From Desulfobacterales bacterium (lineage in GTDB: Bacteria > Desulfobacterota > Desulfobacteria > Desulfobacterales > JANQIE01): a DNA stretch of 54,719 nucleotides. Under the pieces are notes generated by a model. That model worked only from the letters and a program-made list of their open reading frames with translations, was not told the origin of the DNA and searched no databases. The stretch is taken from positions 1 through 54,719 of the forward strand of contig JANQIE010000093.1 in the NCBI GenBank assembly GCA_028282295.1, in the 5' to 3' direction. Shown piece after piece: positions 7,816 to 16,446 of the stretch. Position 1 is the first letter of the stretch. Every line of letters starts with the position of its first letter. A program made the position numbers and the translations under genes.

Positions 7816-9699
7816 ATGTCTTTGTACAATTTCAAGGATAAACATGTTCTGATAACCGGCGCCACCGGCGGCCTGGGGTCGGCGCTGGTGCGACTGCTCG
7901 CTTCAGCCGGCGCGCGGCTGGTGATCACCGCCCGGTCGGACAAAGCTCTGGACGAACTGACACAAGCGCCCCCCTCAGATCACCCCATAATCGCTCTGAC
8001 CGCCGATCTGACCCGGCCGGACCAAACCCGCCAACTGGCCCGGCGCGCACTGGCCCAACTGGGTCACATCGATGTCCTGATCAACAACGCCGGCATCGGG
8101 TACTACGCCCTCATGCGCGAGGCCACCGAAGCCAACCTGCGGCACCTGTTCGAGCTGAACACCATAGCACCGCTGCTGCTGATCCAGGAACTGTTACCCC
8201 GCATGACCGCCAGGGGCCACGGCCGCATCATCACCATCGGCTCTTGCGCCGGGCGCATTCCGATTCCGAGCATGGGCGTCTACGGCGCCAGCAAGACCGC
8301 CCTGACCACCATGACCAACACCCTGCGCATGGAACTCGCGCCCCAGGGGATCGCGGTGATCAACATCTATCCCGGCACCATGGACACCGCCTTTGAGGAA
8401 AACGCGCTACGCGAAGAAGAGCGCCCCGGCTTGTGTCCCCGCGAGCGTTGCGGCCGGCCGCGCACCGAAATGGCCCAACAGGTCATGAATGCCGCGGCCG
8501 GGCCGCCGGGCGACGTCTGGCTGGAGCGGGCCGGCAAGTGGATGTCCGCCGCCGCCCTGCTCAGTCCCCGCTGGGTTGACCACCGCCTGGCCGCCGTGCG
8601 CGATAAAATCATCACCGCCAAATCAACCCGGCCGCGACGCTGGAAACTGTTGCAGGTGGAATCGACCCTGGCCTGTAACCTGCGGTGCATCATGTGCCCC
8701 TGGCGCAAGCTGAGTCAAAAAGGGCTCAGCCACGGCATCATGTCTCCCGACACCTGGGAGGCCATCCGCCCGCACCTGCCACAAATCGAATCGATCGATT
8801 TCACCGGCGGCGGCGAACCGTTGCTGCAACCGCATCTTGTCCAATGGGTGAGCCAAGCCAACCAAGCCGGTTGTGAAACCGGGCTGCTGACCAACGGCAT
8901 GCGGCTGACCCCGGAAACCGCGCTGGCACTTATCAACGCCGGCATCGACTGGATCGGGATATCCATCGACGGCGCCGACGCCCCGACCTACAACCACATC
9001 CGCCAGGGCGCCGACTTCACCACGGTCTGCAAACACGTCGCACACCTGGCCGCCCTGCGGCCCGCCAAACAACCCAAACTGATGCTCAATTTCGTCCTGA
9101 TGCAAGCCAACGTCCACCAACTCGACGCCATCGTGCGCCTGGCCGCTGAGCTGGGCATCGATCAAATCAATTTCAAACAGTGCGATGTGATTCGCGCCGG
9201 CCAGGGACGCGGCCTGGGCCTGTTCGGTCCGACAGCCACCAAAACCATCCGACGCCTGGAAGCTCGCTTGACCAAGGCCCGCCGCCGGGCCGCCAAGCTC
9301 GGTTTGAAGACCACCGCTTTTGCCTTCACCCCCCAAGAGCAACCGGTCTGTGACCAGGACCCCACCACCTCGATGTTCATCCGTCACGACGGCGCGGCAG
9401 CCCCCTGCATCAACCAGGCCCTGGGCGGCCCGACCACCTTTTTAGGCCGCAACGTCACCATGCCCGCCGTGAGCTACGGACGGCTGGACGAAACCGACCT
9501 GGAGACATTGTGGGCCAGTGACACCTGCCGCTATTTCCAGAAACGCTTCAAAAACCGCATCCAAGCCTATGACGCCGTCTATGTCGACCGATTCATCCAG
9601 GGCGCCGCCGGCCGGGACAAAACAGACCGGGATGCCCGGCAGGCCATGCCGGCCCCCCCCAAAGGCTGTGAAATCTGTCACTACCTTTATAATATCTGA
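7816..9699 (+). CDS. Fusion of short-chain dehydrogenase and radical SAM enzyme
   Basis: A single 627-residue frame joins two enzymes. Residues 1-265 are a classical short-chain dehydrogenase/reductase: TGATGGLG (14-21) binds NAD(P), NNAG is at 90-93, and the catalytic Ser143, Tyr156 and Lys160 (YGASK) are all present. Residues 275-627 are a radical SAM domain: Cys287, Cys291 and Cys294 in CNLRCIMC bind the 4Fe-4S cluster, and GGGEP (331-335) contacts S-adenosylmethionine. Extra cysteines near the C-terminus (PVCDQD, APCINQ, DTCRYF, and the Cys618/Cys621 pair) look like a SPASM/twitch-type auxiliary cluster. No frame break or internal start is evident at the joint, so the fusion seems real. 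Substrate unknown; SPASM proteins often modify peptides or sugars and alcohols, which an attached NAD(P) dehydrogenase could complement. It lies just after the NF038143-like gene. Confidence 0.88.
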   Translation: MSLYNFKDKHVLITGATGGLGSALVRLLASAGARLVITARSDKALDELTQAPPSDHPIIALTADLTRPDQTRQLARRALAQLGHIDVLINNAGIGYYALMREATEANLRHLFELNTIAPLLLIQELLPRMTARGHGRIITIGSCAGRIPIPSMGVYGASKTALTTMTNTLRMELAPQGIAVINIYPGTMDTAFEENALREEERPGLCPRERCGRPRTEMAQQVMNAAAGPPGDVWLERAGKWMSAAALLSPRWVDHRLAAVRDKIITAKSTRPRRWKLLQVESTLACNLRCIMCPWRKLSQKGLSHGIMSPDTWEAIRPHLPQIESIDFTGGGEPLLQPHLVQWVSQANQAGCETGLLTNGMRLTPETALALINAGIDWIGISIDGADAPTYNHIRQGADFTTVCKHVAHLAALRPAKQPKLMLNFVLMQANVHQLDAIVRLAAELGIDQINFKQCDVIRAGQGRGLGLFGPTATKTIRRLEARLTKARRRAAKLGLKTTAFAFTPQEQPVCDQDPTTSMFIRHDGAAAPCINQALGGPTTFLGRNVTMPAVSYGRLDETDLETLWASDTCRYFQKRFKNRIQAYDAVYVDRFIQGAAGRDKTDRDARQAMPAPPKGCEICHYLYNI

Positions 9700-9806
9700 A
9701 CCGCCTCGTTTGAATTCATCAATTTTGAAACACTCCGGATTCCGGAGACGATCCCGAACCCGATCCATGGTTCGCCGAAACAACACAAAAGCACCCCCCG
9801 CCCGTC

Positions 9807-9826
9807 ACCCCGGCGAACGCCGGGGT
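9807..9826. repeat. REP-like intergenic palindrome
   Basis: ACCCCGGCG (9807-9815) and CGCCGGGGT (9818-9826) form a perfect 9-bp palindrome around AA, within the 305-nt gap before cbiA. The form (GTCACCCCGGCGAA...) is that of dispersed extragenic palindromes common in proteobacterial genomes. The rest of the 9700-10004 gap shows no gene and no recognisable cobalamin riboswitch. Confidence 0.6.
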
Positions 9827-10004
9827 CCGGAATCTAATCGACAAGATACCTTTTCCATTTACAGCCTTGCCCTGACGGCCATGGACTTTCCCCCCCGACT
9901 CGCGGCCCATGATGCGTTTTGGCCGAACTGAAGCCCCACCCAATACTGGTTTCGACTCGCCGAACCGGCATTCAATCAATCAAGCGGCATTGGCTTGAAA
10001 CTTA

Positions 10005-11456
10005 TTGCAATGTGCCCTACTATGCCCCATCAATATCCAAGCCATTCAATCTGCAACGGAGGCGCGTATCAAAGGCATCGTCATCGCAGCAACCAAAAGC
10101 GGAAGCGGCAAAACCACCCTGACCCTGTCCCTGATGGCCGCACTGGCCCGGCGGGGCATCACGGTGGCGCCGTTCAAGGTGGGCCCCGACTTCATCGACC
10201 CCGGCCACCACACCCGCATCACCGGCACGGTGAGCCGCAACCTGGACGGCTGGATGCTGCCCCGCGACCACAACCTGACCACCTTTGCCCGCCACGCCCG
10301 GAGCGCCGACATCGCGGTCATCGAGGGCGTGATGGGGCTGTTTGACGGCTACGACGGCCGCTCCGAAGCCGGGTCCACCGCCCAGATGGCCAAATGGCTG
10401 GGCCTGCCGGTGGTGCTGGTGGTCGACGCCCAAAGCATGGCCCGTAGCGCCGCCGCACTGGTACAGGGCTTTGAACGGTTCGACCCGGACCTGCAATTTG
10501 CCGGGGTGATCTTCAACCGGATCGGCAGCCCCCGGCACCTGGCATACCTGCAGGAGGCCCTGCACGATCATGTAACCCTGCCCTGTCTGGGCGGCCTGCC
10601 GCGCGCCGCAGAAATCGTCATGCCCGAGCGCCATCTGGGGCTGGTCACCGACGATGAATTCACCCTGGGCGACAACTTGCTCGACCGGATGGTCCGGCTG
10701 CTGGAATCCCACATCGACATCGACGAACTGCTCAATCACCTGCCGGAGACGGATCCGCCGGTGCCGGCCGCGCAACCTGCCGCACCACCAACGCGCGCCC
10801 GCATTGGGGTGGCCCGTGACGCCGCCTTTTGTTTCTACTACGCCGACACCTTTGACCTGCTCACGGCCCACGGCGCCGAGCTGATCTTTTTTTCACCCCT
10901 TACGGACAAGACCCTGCCGCCCGATCTGGACGGGCTATATTTTGGCGGCGGCTACCCCGAACTGTTTGCCGCGCCCCTGACTGCAAACCGGGAACTGCGC
11001 GAACAAATCCGCCGCCAACAGGCCGCCGGCATGCCGATCTACGGCGAATGCGGCGGGTTTATGTACCTGTGCCGCCGGATCATCGATACCCACGACACCC
11101 CTCACGCCATGGTAGGCTGTTTTCCCTTCGACACCCAAATGCAGCCGCGCCTGCGCGCCCTGGGCTACCGGGAAATCATCACGCGGCACGACACCCTGCT
11201 CGGTCCCGCCGGTACAACCCTGCGGGGGCACGAGTTTCACTATTCCGCCCTGACCGCCGACAGCGATTTAAGCCGCGTCCCCAACGTCTACCGCACCATT
11301 GACCGGCGCGGCCAGGACCTCCAGTTGGCCGGCTACCAAACCAACCACTGCCTGGCAAGCTACCTGCACCTGCACCTGGCAAGCAACCCGGACGCCGCCC
11401 GCCATTGGGTGGCCCAATGCGCGGCCTATCGGCAAGCAAGAGAGCGGCACGCGTGA
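10005..11456 (+). CDS. cbiA: Cobyrinic acid a,c-diamide synthase
   Basis: CbiA amidates the a and c side chains of cobyrinate using glutamine and ATP, an early step in anaerobic corrin decoration. The N-terminal ATP-grasp-like domain begins with the P-loop TKSGSGKTT, followed by FKVGPDFIDPGHH and VIEGVMGLFDG, all CobB/CbiA hallmarks. The C-terminal class I glutamine amidotransferase domain has GGGYPE and the nucleophile Cys in YGECGGFMYL (codon at 11049-11051), ending with the GHEFHYS block. Length is usual. The start is unclear: the frame opens with TTG at 10005 with no ribosome-binding site. The best site, GGAGG at 10058-10062, lies five bases before an ATC at 10068 that begins exactly at the conserved domain. 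It leads the cbiA-cbiD-cbiET-cbiF operon; its stop overlaps the cbiD ATG by one base. Confidence 0.95.
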   Translation: MQCALLCPINIQAIQSATEARIKGIVIAATKSGSGKTTLTLSLMAALARRGITVAPFKVGPDFIDPGHHTRITGTVSRNLDGWMLPRDHNLTTFARHARSADIAVIEGVMGLFDGYDGRSEAGSTAQMAKWLGLPVVLVVDAQSMARSAAALVQGFERFDPDLQFAGVIFNRIGSPRHLAYLQEALHDHVTLPCLGGLPRAAEIVMPERHLGLVTDDEFTLGDNLLDRMVRLLESHIDIDELLNHLPETDPPVPAAQPAAPPTRARIGVARDAAFCFYYADTFDLLTAHGAELIFFSPLTDKTLPPDLDGLYFGGGYPELFAAPLTANRELREQIRRQQAAGMPIYGECGGFMYLCRRIIDTHDTPHAMVGCFPFDTQMQPRLRALGYREIITRHDTLLGPAGTTLRGHEFHYSALTADSDLSRVPNVYRTIDRRGQDLQLAGYQTNHCLASYLHLHLASNPDAARHWVAQCAAYRQARERHA

Positions 11457-12577
11457 TGGCAGCACACCGCAAACGCAAACTACGCACCGGTTTCACCACC
11501 GGCACGGCGGCGGCCGCCGCGACCAAGGCGGCCCTGCGACTGCTCTTGACCGATGCGCCCCCGCGGCAGGTGTCGATCCTGCTGCTGACCGGCGACCGGC
11601 TGACGATCCCGGTCCATTACTGCGAACGGCAGGCTTCCGGCCAAGCGGCCTGCCTGATTATCAAGGACGCCGGTGACGACCCGGATGTCACGCACAAAGC
11701 TCATATCGGCGCCCAAGTCGCCCTTGGTCCGCCAAGCAGAACGACAAGTCCCCGGATCACCATCACCGGTGGCACCGGAGTCGGTCGGGTCACCAAACCG
11801 GGCCTGGAAGTCCCCCCCGGCCGGCCGGCCATCAATCCCGGCCCGCAACAGATGATCACCATCGCGGCGCAGGAAGAACTGGCGGCGCACCATCAAAACC
11901 GCGATGTCGCGGTGACCGTAATCGTCCCCGAGGGTGAGCGGCTGGCCCGCAAAACCCTCAACGCCCGGCTGGGCATCATCGGCGGCATCTCCATCCTGGG
12001 GACCACCGGTCTGGTCAAACCCTTGTCCCACAAGGCTTACCAAGCCACCATCGCCGCAGCCTTGTCCGTGGCACACGCCACCCATGCCGGCCACGTGATC
12101 CTGACCACCGGCCGGCGCAGCGAACGCTTCGCCCAAACCTTATTTAATACGTTGCCCGAGCAAGCCTTCATCCAGATCGGTGACTATTTCCAGAACGCCC
12201 TGCAAACCGCCGCCGAAACCGGGCTGCCCCAAACCACCCTGGCGGTCTTTTTTGCCAAGGCGGTCAAAATGGCCCAGGGGATTCCGCACACCCACGCGGC
12301 CAAAGCGCGGTTGACCCTGGACTGTCTGGCCCGCTGGGCCCTGGAAGCCGGTTGCAGCCAGGACCTGGCCGACACACTGGCCACCGCCAACACCGCCCGG
12401 CACGCGTTTGACATTTTACAGGAACAGTATCCGGCGCTGATCGGCAAAGTCGGCCACGAAATGCAAAAGGCCGCCCAAGCCTTTGCCGGCCCGACCCTGA
12501 CCGTCCATGCCCTGATCTTCGACTACACCGGTCAACCGGTCTACCATTCCCGCAACCCAAAGGCAGGTGACCCATGA
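11456..12577 (+). CDS. cbiD: Cobalt-precorrin-5B (C1)-methyltransferase
   Basis: CbiD methylates C-1 of the corrin ring and marks the anaerobic, early-cobalt branch of B12 synthesis. The 373-residue product has the family-defining N-terminal motif LRTGFTTGTAAAAATKAAL, the central GGTGVGRVTKPGL and PPGRPAINPGPQQMI, and the TGRRSERFAQ region typical of CbiD. I start it at the ATG at 11456-11458, which overlaps the cbiA stop (TGATG); an in-frame ATG at 11405 lies inside cbiA and would add 17 unrelated residues. It ends with an ATGA overlap into cbiET, so all four genes are translationally coupled. Confidence 0.95.
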   Translation: MAAHRKRKLRTGFTTGTAAAAATKAALRLLLTDAPPRQVSILLLTGDRLTIPVHYCERQASGQAACLIIKDAGDDPDVTHKAHIGAQVALGPPSRTTSPRITITGGTGVGRVTKPGLEVPPGRPAINPGPQQMITIAAQEELAAHHQNRDVAVTVIVPEGERLARKTLNARLGIIGGISILGTTGLVKPLSHKAYQATIAAALSVAHATHAGHVILTTGRRSERFAQTLFNTLPEQAFIQIGDYFQNALQTAAETGLPQTTLAVFFAKAVKMAQGIPHTHAAKARLTLDCLARWALEAGCSQDLADTLATANTARHAFDILQEQYPALIGKVGHEMQKAAQAFAGPTLTVHALIFDYTGQPVYHSRNPKAGDP

Positions 12578-13818
12578 CGTCCCCGGTAGCCCTCATCGGC
12601 ATGGGGACAGGCCCGCAGGACCTGACCCCGGCCCAACGCCAACGCATCGATCAGGCCAACATCCTGATCGGCGGCCAACGGCACCTGGATGCGTTCGACG
12701 CGCATCCAGCGGCAAAACGTGCCATTACCCGCGATCTGGAAGGACTGTTTGATTTCATCAAAAAGACCATCGCCAAAGACGCCGCCAAAGCCCGCATTGT
12801 GATCCTGGCGTCCGGCGACCCGTTGTTTTACGGCATCGGGGCCCGCCTGATCGCCGCCGTCGGACCGGACAACGTCGCGGTCTACCCCAACATCACCGCC
12901 GTAGCCGCCGCCTTTGCGCGAATAAAAATGCCCTGGCAGGACGCCGCCGTCGTCAGCCTGCACGGCCGGGACCACACCGCCGATTTATTGCAAGCCCTCA
13001 ACCATTCAGCCCAAATCGCCGTCTTTACCGACCCCCGGCACACCCCGGCGTATCTGGCCGAACTTCTGGAGCGCAACGACCAGGATCAGGTCCAGATGAT
13101 CATCCTGGAAAAAATGGGCGGCAAGGCCGAAAAAATTACGCACGGCACACCCACTGAAATTCGGACCATGCAAGCCGCTGAACCGAACCTGGTGATCCTG
13201 TTAAATCCCGCAGAGAACCAGAAACCACGGCCCGCCTTGCATCCGGGCATGCCCGACAGCGCCTTTGCCCATGAAAACGGGCTGATCACCAAAGCTGAAA
13301 TCCGGGCGGTGACCCTGGCCAAGCTTGCATTACAACCGGATCAAGTGTTATGGGATCTGGGCGCCGGCAGCGGCAGCATCGGCATCGAGGCCTCCGTGCT
13401 GCTCGGTCGCGGCCGCATCTTTGCCGTGGAAAAAAACAAGACGCGGCTGAAACAGATCGAACAAAACAAAAAACGCTTCGGCGTCCACCAATTACAGGTC
13501 ATCGAAGCCCGGTTGCCCCGGGGCCTGGAAGACCTGCCAGCGCCGGACCGCGTGTTCATCGGCGGCGGCGGCAAGGACATCGACGCCATCATGCGCACCG
13601 CCGCCCGGCGCTTGCCACCCGACGGACGCATGGTCGTCAACACCGTGGTGATCGAAAACATGAACCGGGTATTGCGGGCTTTCACGGATCTGGGATTCAC
13701 AACCGACGTGGTGCAGTTGCAAGTCAGCCGCGGCAAACCAATGCCGTCCGGGCAGCGCCTGGCGGCCGAGAATCCGGTTTGGATTATCGCCGGATGGAAG
13801 CTGGAAATTCAACCATGA
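12574..13818 (+). CDS. cbiET: Cobalt-precorrin-6B/7 methyltransferase-decarboxylase, CbiE-CbiT fusion
   Basis: A 414-residue bifunctional enzyme (CobL type) that methylates C-5 and C-15 of the corrin ring and decarboxylates the C-12 acetate. Residues 1 to about 205 form the CbiE tetrapyrrole methylase (VALIGMGTGPQDL; LASGDPLFYGIG). The rest is the CbiT Rossmann methyltransferase with the SAM-binding DLGAGSGSIGIEA beginning at Asp261 and a later FIGGGGKDID motif. In many anaerobes cbiE and cbiT are separate genes; here they are fused without a break. The start overlaps the cbiD stop by four bases (ATGA) and the end overlaps cbiF the same way. Confidence 0.94.
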   Translation: MTSPVALIGMGTGPQDLTPAQRQRIDQANILIGGQRHLDAFDAHPAAKRAITRDLEGLFDFIKKTIAKDAAKARIVILASGDPLFYGIGARLIAAVGPDNVAVYPNITAVAAAFARIKMPWQDAAVVSLHGRDHTADLLQALNHSAQIAVFTDPRHTPAYLAELLERNDQDQVQMIILEKMGGKAEKITHGTPTEIRTMQAAEPNLVILLNPAENQKPRPALHPGMPDSAFAHENGLITKAEIRAVTLAKLALQPDQVLWDLGAGSGSIGIEASVLLGRGRIFAVEKNKTRLKQIEQNKKRFGVHQLQVIEARLPRGLEDLPAPDRVFIGGGGKDIDAIMRTAARRLPPDGRMVVNTVVIENMNRVLRAFTDLGFTTDVVQLQVSRGKPMPSGQRLAAENPVWIIAGWKLEIQP

Positions 13819-14582
13819 AAACCTATCCCATCATATTCGCCGGCGCCGGTCCGGGTGATCCGGAGCTGGTCACGGTCAAGGCCCAAAAAGCCCTGGCCGC
13901 CGCCGACCTGATCGTCTACGCCGGCTCGCTGGTCCCCGAGGCCGTCTTGACCTGGACCCGTCCCGACGCCCAACGCATCAGCAGCGCCGGCATGCACCTG
14001 GACGAAATCATCACCACCATGACCACCGCCCACGCCGACGGCCGGCGGGTCGTGCGCCTGCACACCGGCGACCCAAGCCTCTACGGCGCCATTTTCGAGC
14101 AGATGGCCGCACTGCAAAAACAGGACATCGCCTATGAAGTGATTCCGGGCGTAACCGCCGCCTTTGCCGCCGCCGCCGCGCTGGGCATCGAATACACCTT
14201 GCCGGAAATCTCCCAAACACTGATCCTGACCCGCATGGCCGGGCGCACCCCCGTGCCCGAGGCCGAAAACCTGGAAACCCTGGCCCGGCACCGGGCGTCC
14301 ATGGCGATCTACCTGAGCATCAACCTGGTCGAAGCGGTCGCCGCCATTTTAAAACGCTGCTACGGCGACACCGCCCCGTGCGTGATCGCTTACAAAGTCA
14401 GCCACCCGGACCAAAAACTTCTGCGCACCCGACTGGACCGTCTGGTGCAAACCGTCAAACAGGAAAACATAACCCGGCAAGCCCTGATCATCGTTGGCCA
14501 AACCCTTTGTGTGCACGAAGAAAAACTCGTCCACAAATCCAAATTGTACGACCAGACGTTCCGGCACGGTTTCAGAAAATAA
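13815..14582 (+). CDS. cbiF: Cobalt-precorrin-4 C(11)-methyltransferase
   Basis: CbiF transfers a methyl group from SAM to C-11 of cobalt-precorrin-4. The 255-residue product is a complete tetrapyrrole methylase with the N-terminal IIFAGAGPGDPELVTVKAQ loop, VRLHTGDPSLYGAIFEQ, IPGVTAAFAAAAALGIEYT and the C-terminal KLYDQTFRHGFRK ending typical of CbiF/CobM. The ATG at 13815 overlaps the cbiET stop (ATGA). A much longer open frame extends upstream to 13350, but it lies on top of cbiT and has no family resemblance. This is the last gene of the first cob operon; a small GC hairpin and a 420-nt gap follow. Confidence 0.95.
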   Translation: MKTYPIIFAGAGPGDPELVTVKAQKALAAADLIVYAGSLVPEAVLTWTRPDAQRISSAGMHLDEIITTMTTAHADGRRVVRLHTGDPSLYGAIFEQMAALQKQDIAYEVIPGVTAAFAAAAALGIEYTLPEISQTLILTRMAGRTPVPEAENLETLARHRASMAIYLSINLVEAVAAILKRCYGDTAPCVIAYKVSHPDQKLLRTRLDRLVQTVKQENITRQALIIVGQTLCVHEEKLVHKSKLYDQTFRHGFRK

Positions 14583-14612
14583 AACCTGTTACAGTTGCAC
14601 AACCAAAACATC

Positions 14613-14631
14613 GAAGGGCCACCCGCCCTTC
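14613..14631 (+). terminator. Short hairpin after cbiF
   Basis: GAAGGGC (14613-14619) pairs with GCCCTTC (14625-14631) around a five-base loop, 30 nt after the cbiF stop. No T-tract follows, so termination strength is doubtful. Confidence 0.4.
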
Positions 14632-14765
14632 ACCAAATTTCAAATTTCAAGTCAATGCCATTAACTTAAGACAGTGGTTCAGGGCTTTTGCCTGTAGCCG
14701 ACATTTGAAAAACGCTCTTACGTTGCGGCGGACCGCCGGAACAAGCAATTTGCGTATTTAGGGAC

Positions 14766-14803
14766 ATTTCCTGGATTCCCGCGCAGGCGGGAATCCAGGA
14801 AAT
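14766..14803. repeat. Perfect 17-bp extragenic palindrome
   Basis: ATTTCCTGGATTCCCGC (14766-14782) and its exact complement (14787-14803) flank the loop GCAG. It has the GGATTCCCGC...GCGGGAATCC core of dispersed REP/ERIC-like palindromes. It sits in the 14583-15004 gap between cbiF and rfbA, which otherwise holds only short CAAATTTC-type repeats (14636-14656 and 14949-14980) and no supported gene. Confidence 0.75.
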
Positions 14804-15004
14804 AGCGCAAAAATGCCCAAGTGTTGATGTCAGGCTTCAACATGCAATTGTGCTCAATTGTTATTCATTTTTTCTTAACTTGACGGCTATGGGCTTAAAG
14901 CCCTGCGCCACATCTCTTTGACTCATCGGGTTGTTTAAGTTAATGACATTGAATTTCAAGTTACAAATTTCCAATTTCAAACACTTCAACCAAAGGAAAA
15001 CACC

Positions 15005-15886
15005 ATGAAAGGAATCATTCTTGCCGGCGGATCAGCCACCCGGCTGTATCCGATCACCCATGTCGTCAGCAAGCAGCTCTTGCCGGTTTACGACAAGCCG
15101 ATGATTTACTACCCCTTATCGGTACTGATGCTGGCCGACATCCGCGACATCCTGATCATCTCCACCCCCCGCGACCTGCCGCTGTTTCAAAACCTTTTGG
15201 GTGACGGCAGGCAATGGGGCCTGTCTTTTTCGTATGCCGAGCAAAAACGCCCCGAGGGTCTGGCCCAGGCGTTTGTCATCGGCCGTGAATTCGTCGGCCG
15301 GGACCGGGTCTGCATGGTGCTGGGCGACAATATTTTTTACGGGCACGGCTTGCCGGAGAACCTCGCGTCGGCCAAGGCCCGCACCACCGGCGCCACCGTG
15401 TTCGGCTATTGGGTCAAGGACCCTGAACGGTACGGTGTGGTCGATTTTGACGGCAACGGCAAAGTGGTCACCATCGAGGAAAAACCGGCCCGCCCCAAAT
15501 CCAACTACGCTGTCACCGGTCTTTATTTTTACGACAACCAGGTCCTCGACATCGCCGCCAACCTGAAACCGTCGGCACGCAACGAACTGGAAATCACCGA
15601 CGTCAACACAACCTATCTGCAGGCCGGGCAACTGCACGTGGAAAAACTCGGACGCGGCATCGCCTGGCTCGACACCGGCACCCATGAGTCGCTGTCCCAG
15701 GCCGCCGATTTTATCGAAGTCATCGAAAACCGGCAGGGACTTAAAATCGCCTGCCCCGAGGAAATCGCCTACCACCGGAATTACATCGACGACGAACAGC
15801 TCGCCAAACTGGCCGATCCTCTGGCGCACAACAGCTACGGTCAATATCTGCTCAACCTGATAACCCAGAAGGACAAACAACGATGA
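15005..15886 (+). CDS. rfbA: Glucose-1-phosphate thymidylyltransferase
   Basis: RfbA joins dTTP and glucose 1-phosphate to make dTDP-glucose, the first step of dTDP-L-rhamnose synthesis for O-antigen or capsule. The 293-residue protein has the nucleotidyltransferase signature [12 protein letters not shown] (the family usually has GGSGTRL, so Gly to Ala here), [17 protein letters not shown], the LGDNIFYG metal-binding block, and [20 protein letters not shown]. Length matches RmlA. It starts a tight rfbA-rfbC-rfbD-U32 operon placed between two cobalamin gene blocks. rfbB (dTDP-glucose 4,6-dehydratase) is missing from the cluster. Confidence 0.95.
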   Translation: MKGIILAGGSATRLYPITHVVSKQLLPVYDKPMIYYPLSVLMLADIRDILIISTPRDLPLFQNLLGDGRQWGLSFSYAEQKRPEGLAQAFVIGREFVGRDRVCMVLGDNIFYGHGLPENLASAKARTTGATVFGYWVKDPERYGVVDFDGNGKVVTIEEKPARPKSNYAVTGLYFYDNQVLDIAANLKPSARNELEITDVNTTYLQAGQLHVEKLGRGIAWLDTGTHESLSQAADFIEVIENRQGLKIACPEEIAYHRNYIDDEQLAKLADPLAHNSYGQYLLNLITQKDKQR

Positions 15887-16446
15887 AAATTACGCAAACG
15901 CAAATCGACGGCCTGCTCATCATCGAGCCACCGGTCTTCGGCGATCCGCGCGGCTACTTCATGGAAACCTACCAACAGACCCGTTATGCCGATTGCGGCG
16001 TACCGGGTCCGTTCGTGCAGGACAACCTGGCCTTTTCCACCAGGGGGATTCTGCGGGGCTTGCACTTTCAGATCAAACACCCCCAGTCCAAACTGGTCCA
16101 GGTCATCAAAGGCGAAGTCTTTGACGTGGCCGTGGACATTCGCCCCGATTCGCCGACCTTCGGCCGCTGGGACGGGGCGCTGCTGTCCGAAAAGAACAAA
16201 CGCCAGTTATTCGTACCGCCCGGCTGCGCCCACGGGTATTGCGTGGTCAGCGACGAAGCCTATTTAACCTACAAGTGCGGCGCTTACTACCACCCGGAAG
16301 ACGAAGGGGGCATCCTGTGGAACGACCCGGACCTGGGAATCGACTGGCCGGTAACCGAGCCGGCGCTGTCAGACAAGGACCGGAATCATCCGCAGCTTAA
16401 AGATCTGCCGCCAAACAAGTTGTTCGCCCCGGAGAAAACATCATGA
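15883..16446 (+). CDS. rfbC: dTDP-4-dehydrorhamnose 3,5-epimerase
   Basis: RfbC epimerises C-3 and C-5 of dTDP-4-keto-6-deoxyglucose. The 187-residue cupin-fold protein has the expected [18 protein letters not shown], the catalytic-histidine segment [35 protein letters not shown] and [22 protein letters not shown] with the active-site Tyr region. It overlaps rfbA by an ATGA and rfbD by four bases, so expression is coupled. All family landmarks are intact. Confidence 0.95.
   Translation: MKITQTQIDGLLIIEPPVFGDPRGYFMETYQQTRYADCGVPGPFVQDNLAFSTRGILRGLHFQIKHPQSKLVQVIKGEVFDVAVDIRPDSPTFGRWDGALLSEKNKRQLFVPPGCAHGYCVVSDEAYLTYKCGAYYHPEDEGGILWNDPDLGIDWPVTEPALSDKDRNHPQLKDLPPNKLFAPEKTS

Noticed and set aside
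9700-10004. Possible cobalamin riboswitch before cbiA
   Set aside because: The conserved B12-box and helix core could not be found here or upstream of cobU; only a REP-like palindrome is clear.
13350-13814. N-terminal extension of cbiF
   Set aside because: This in-frame stretch lies over cbiT in another frame and has no family similarity; the ATGA junction at 13815 fits better.
14636-14980. Repeated CAAATTTC units near cbiF/rfbA and at 7770
   Set aside because: Noted as short AT-rich repeats; too short and degenerate to call an element.
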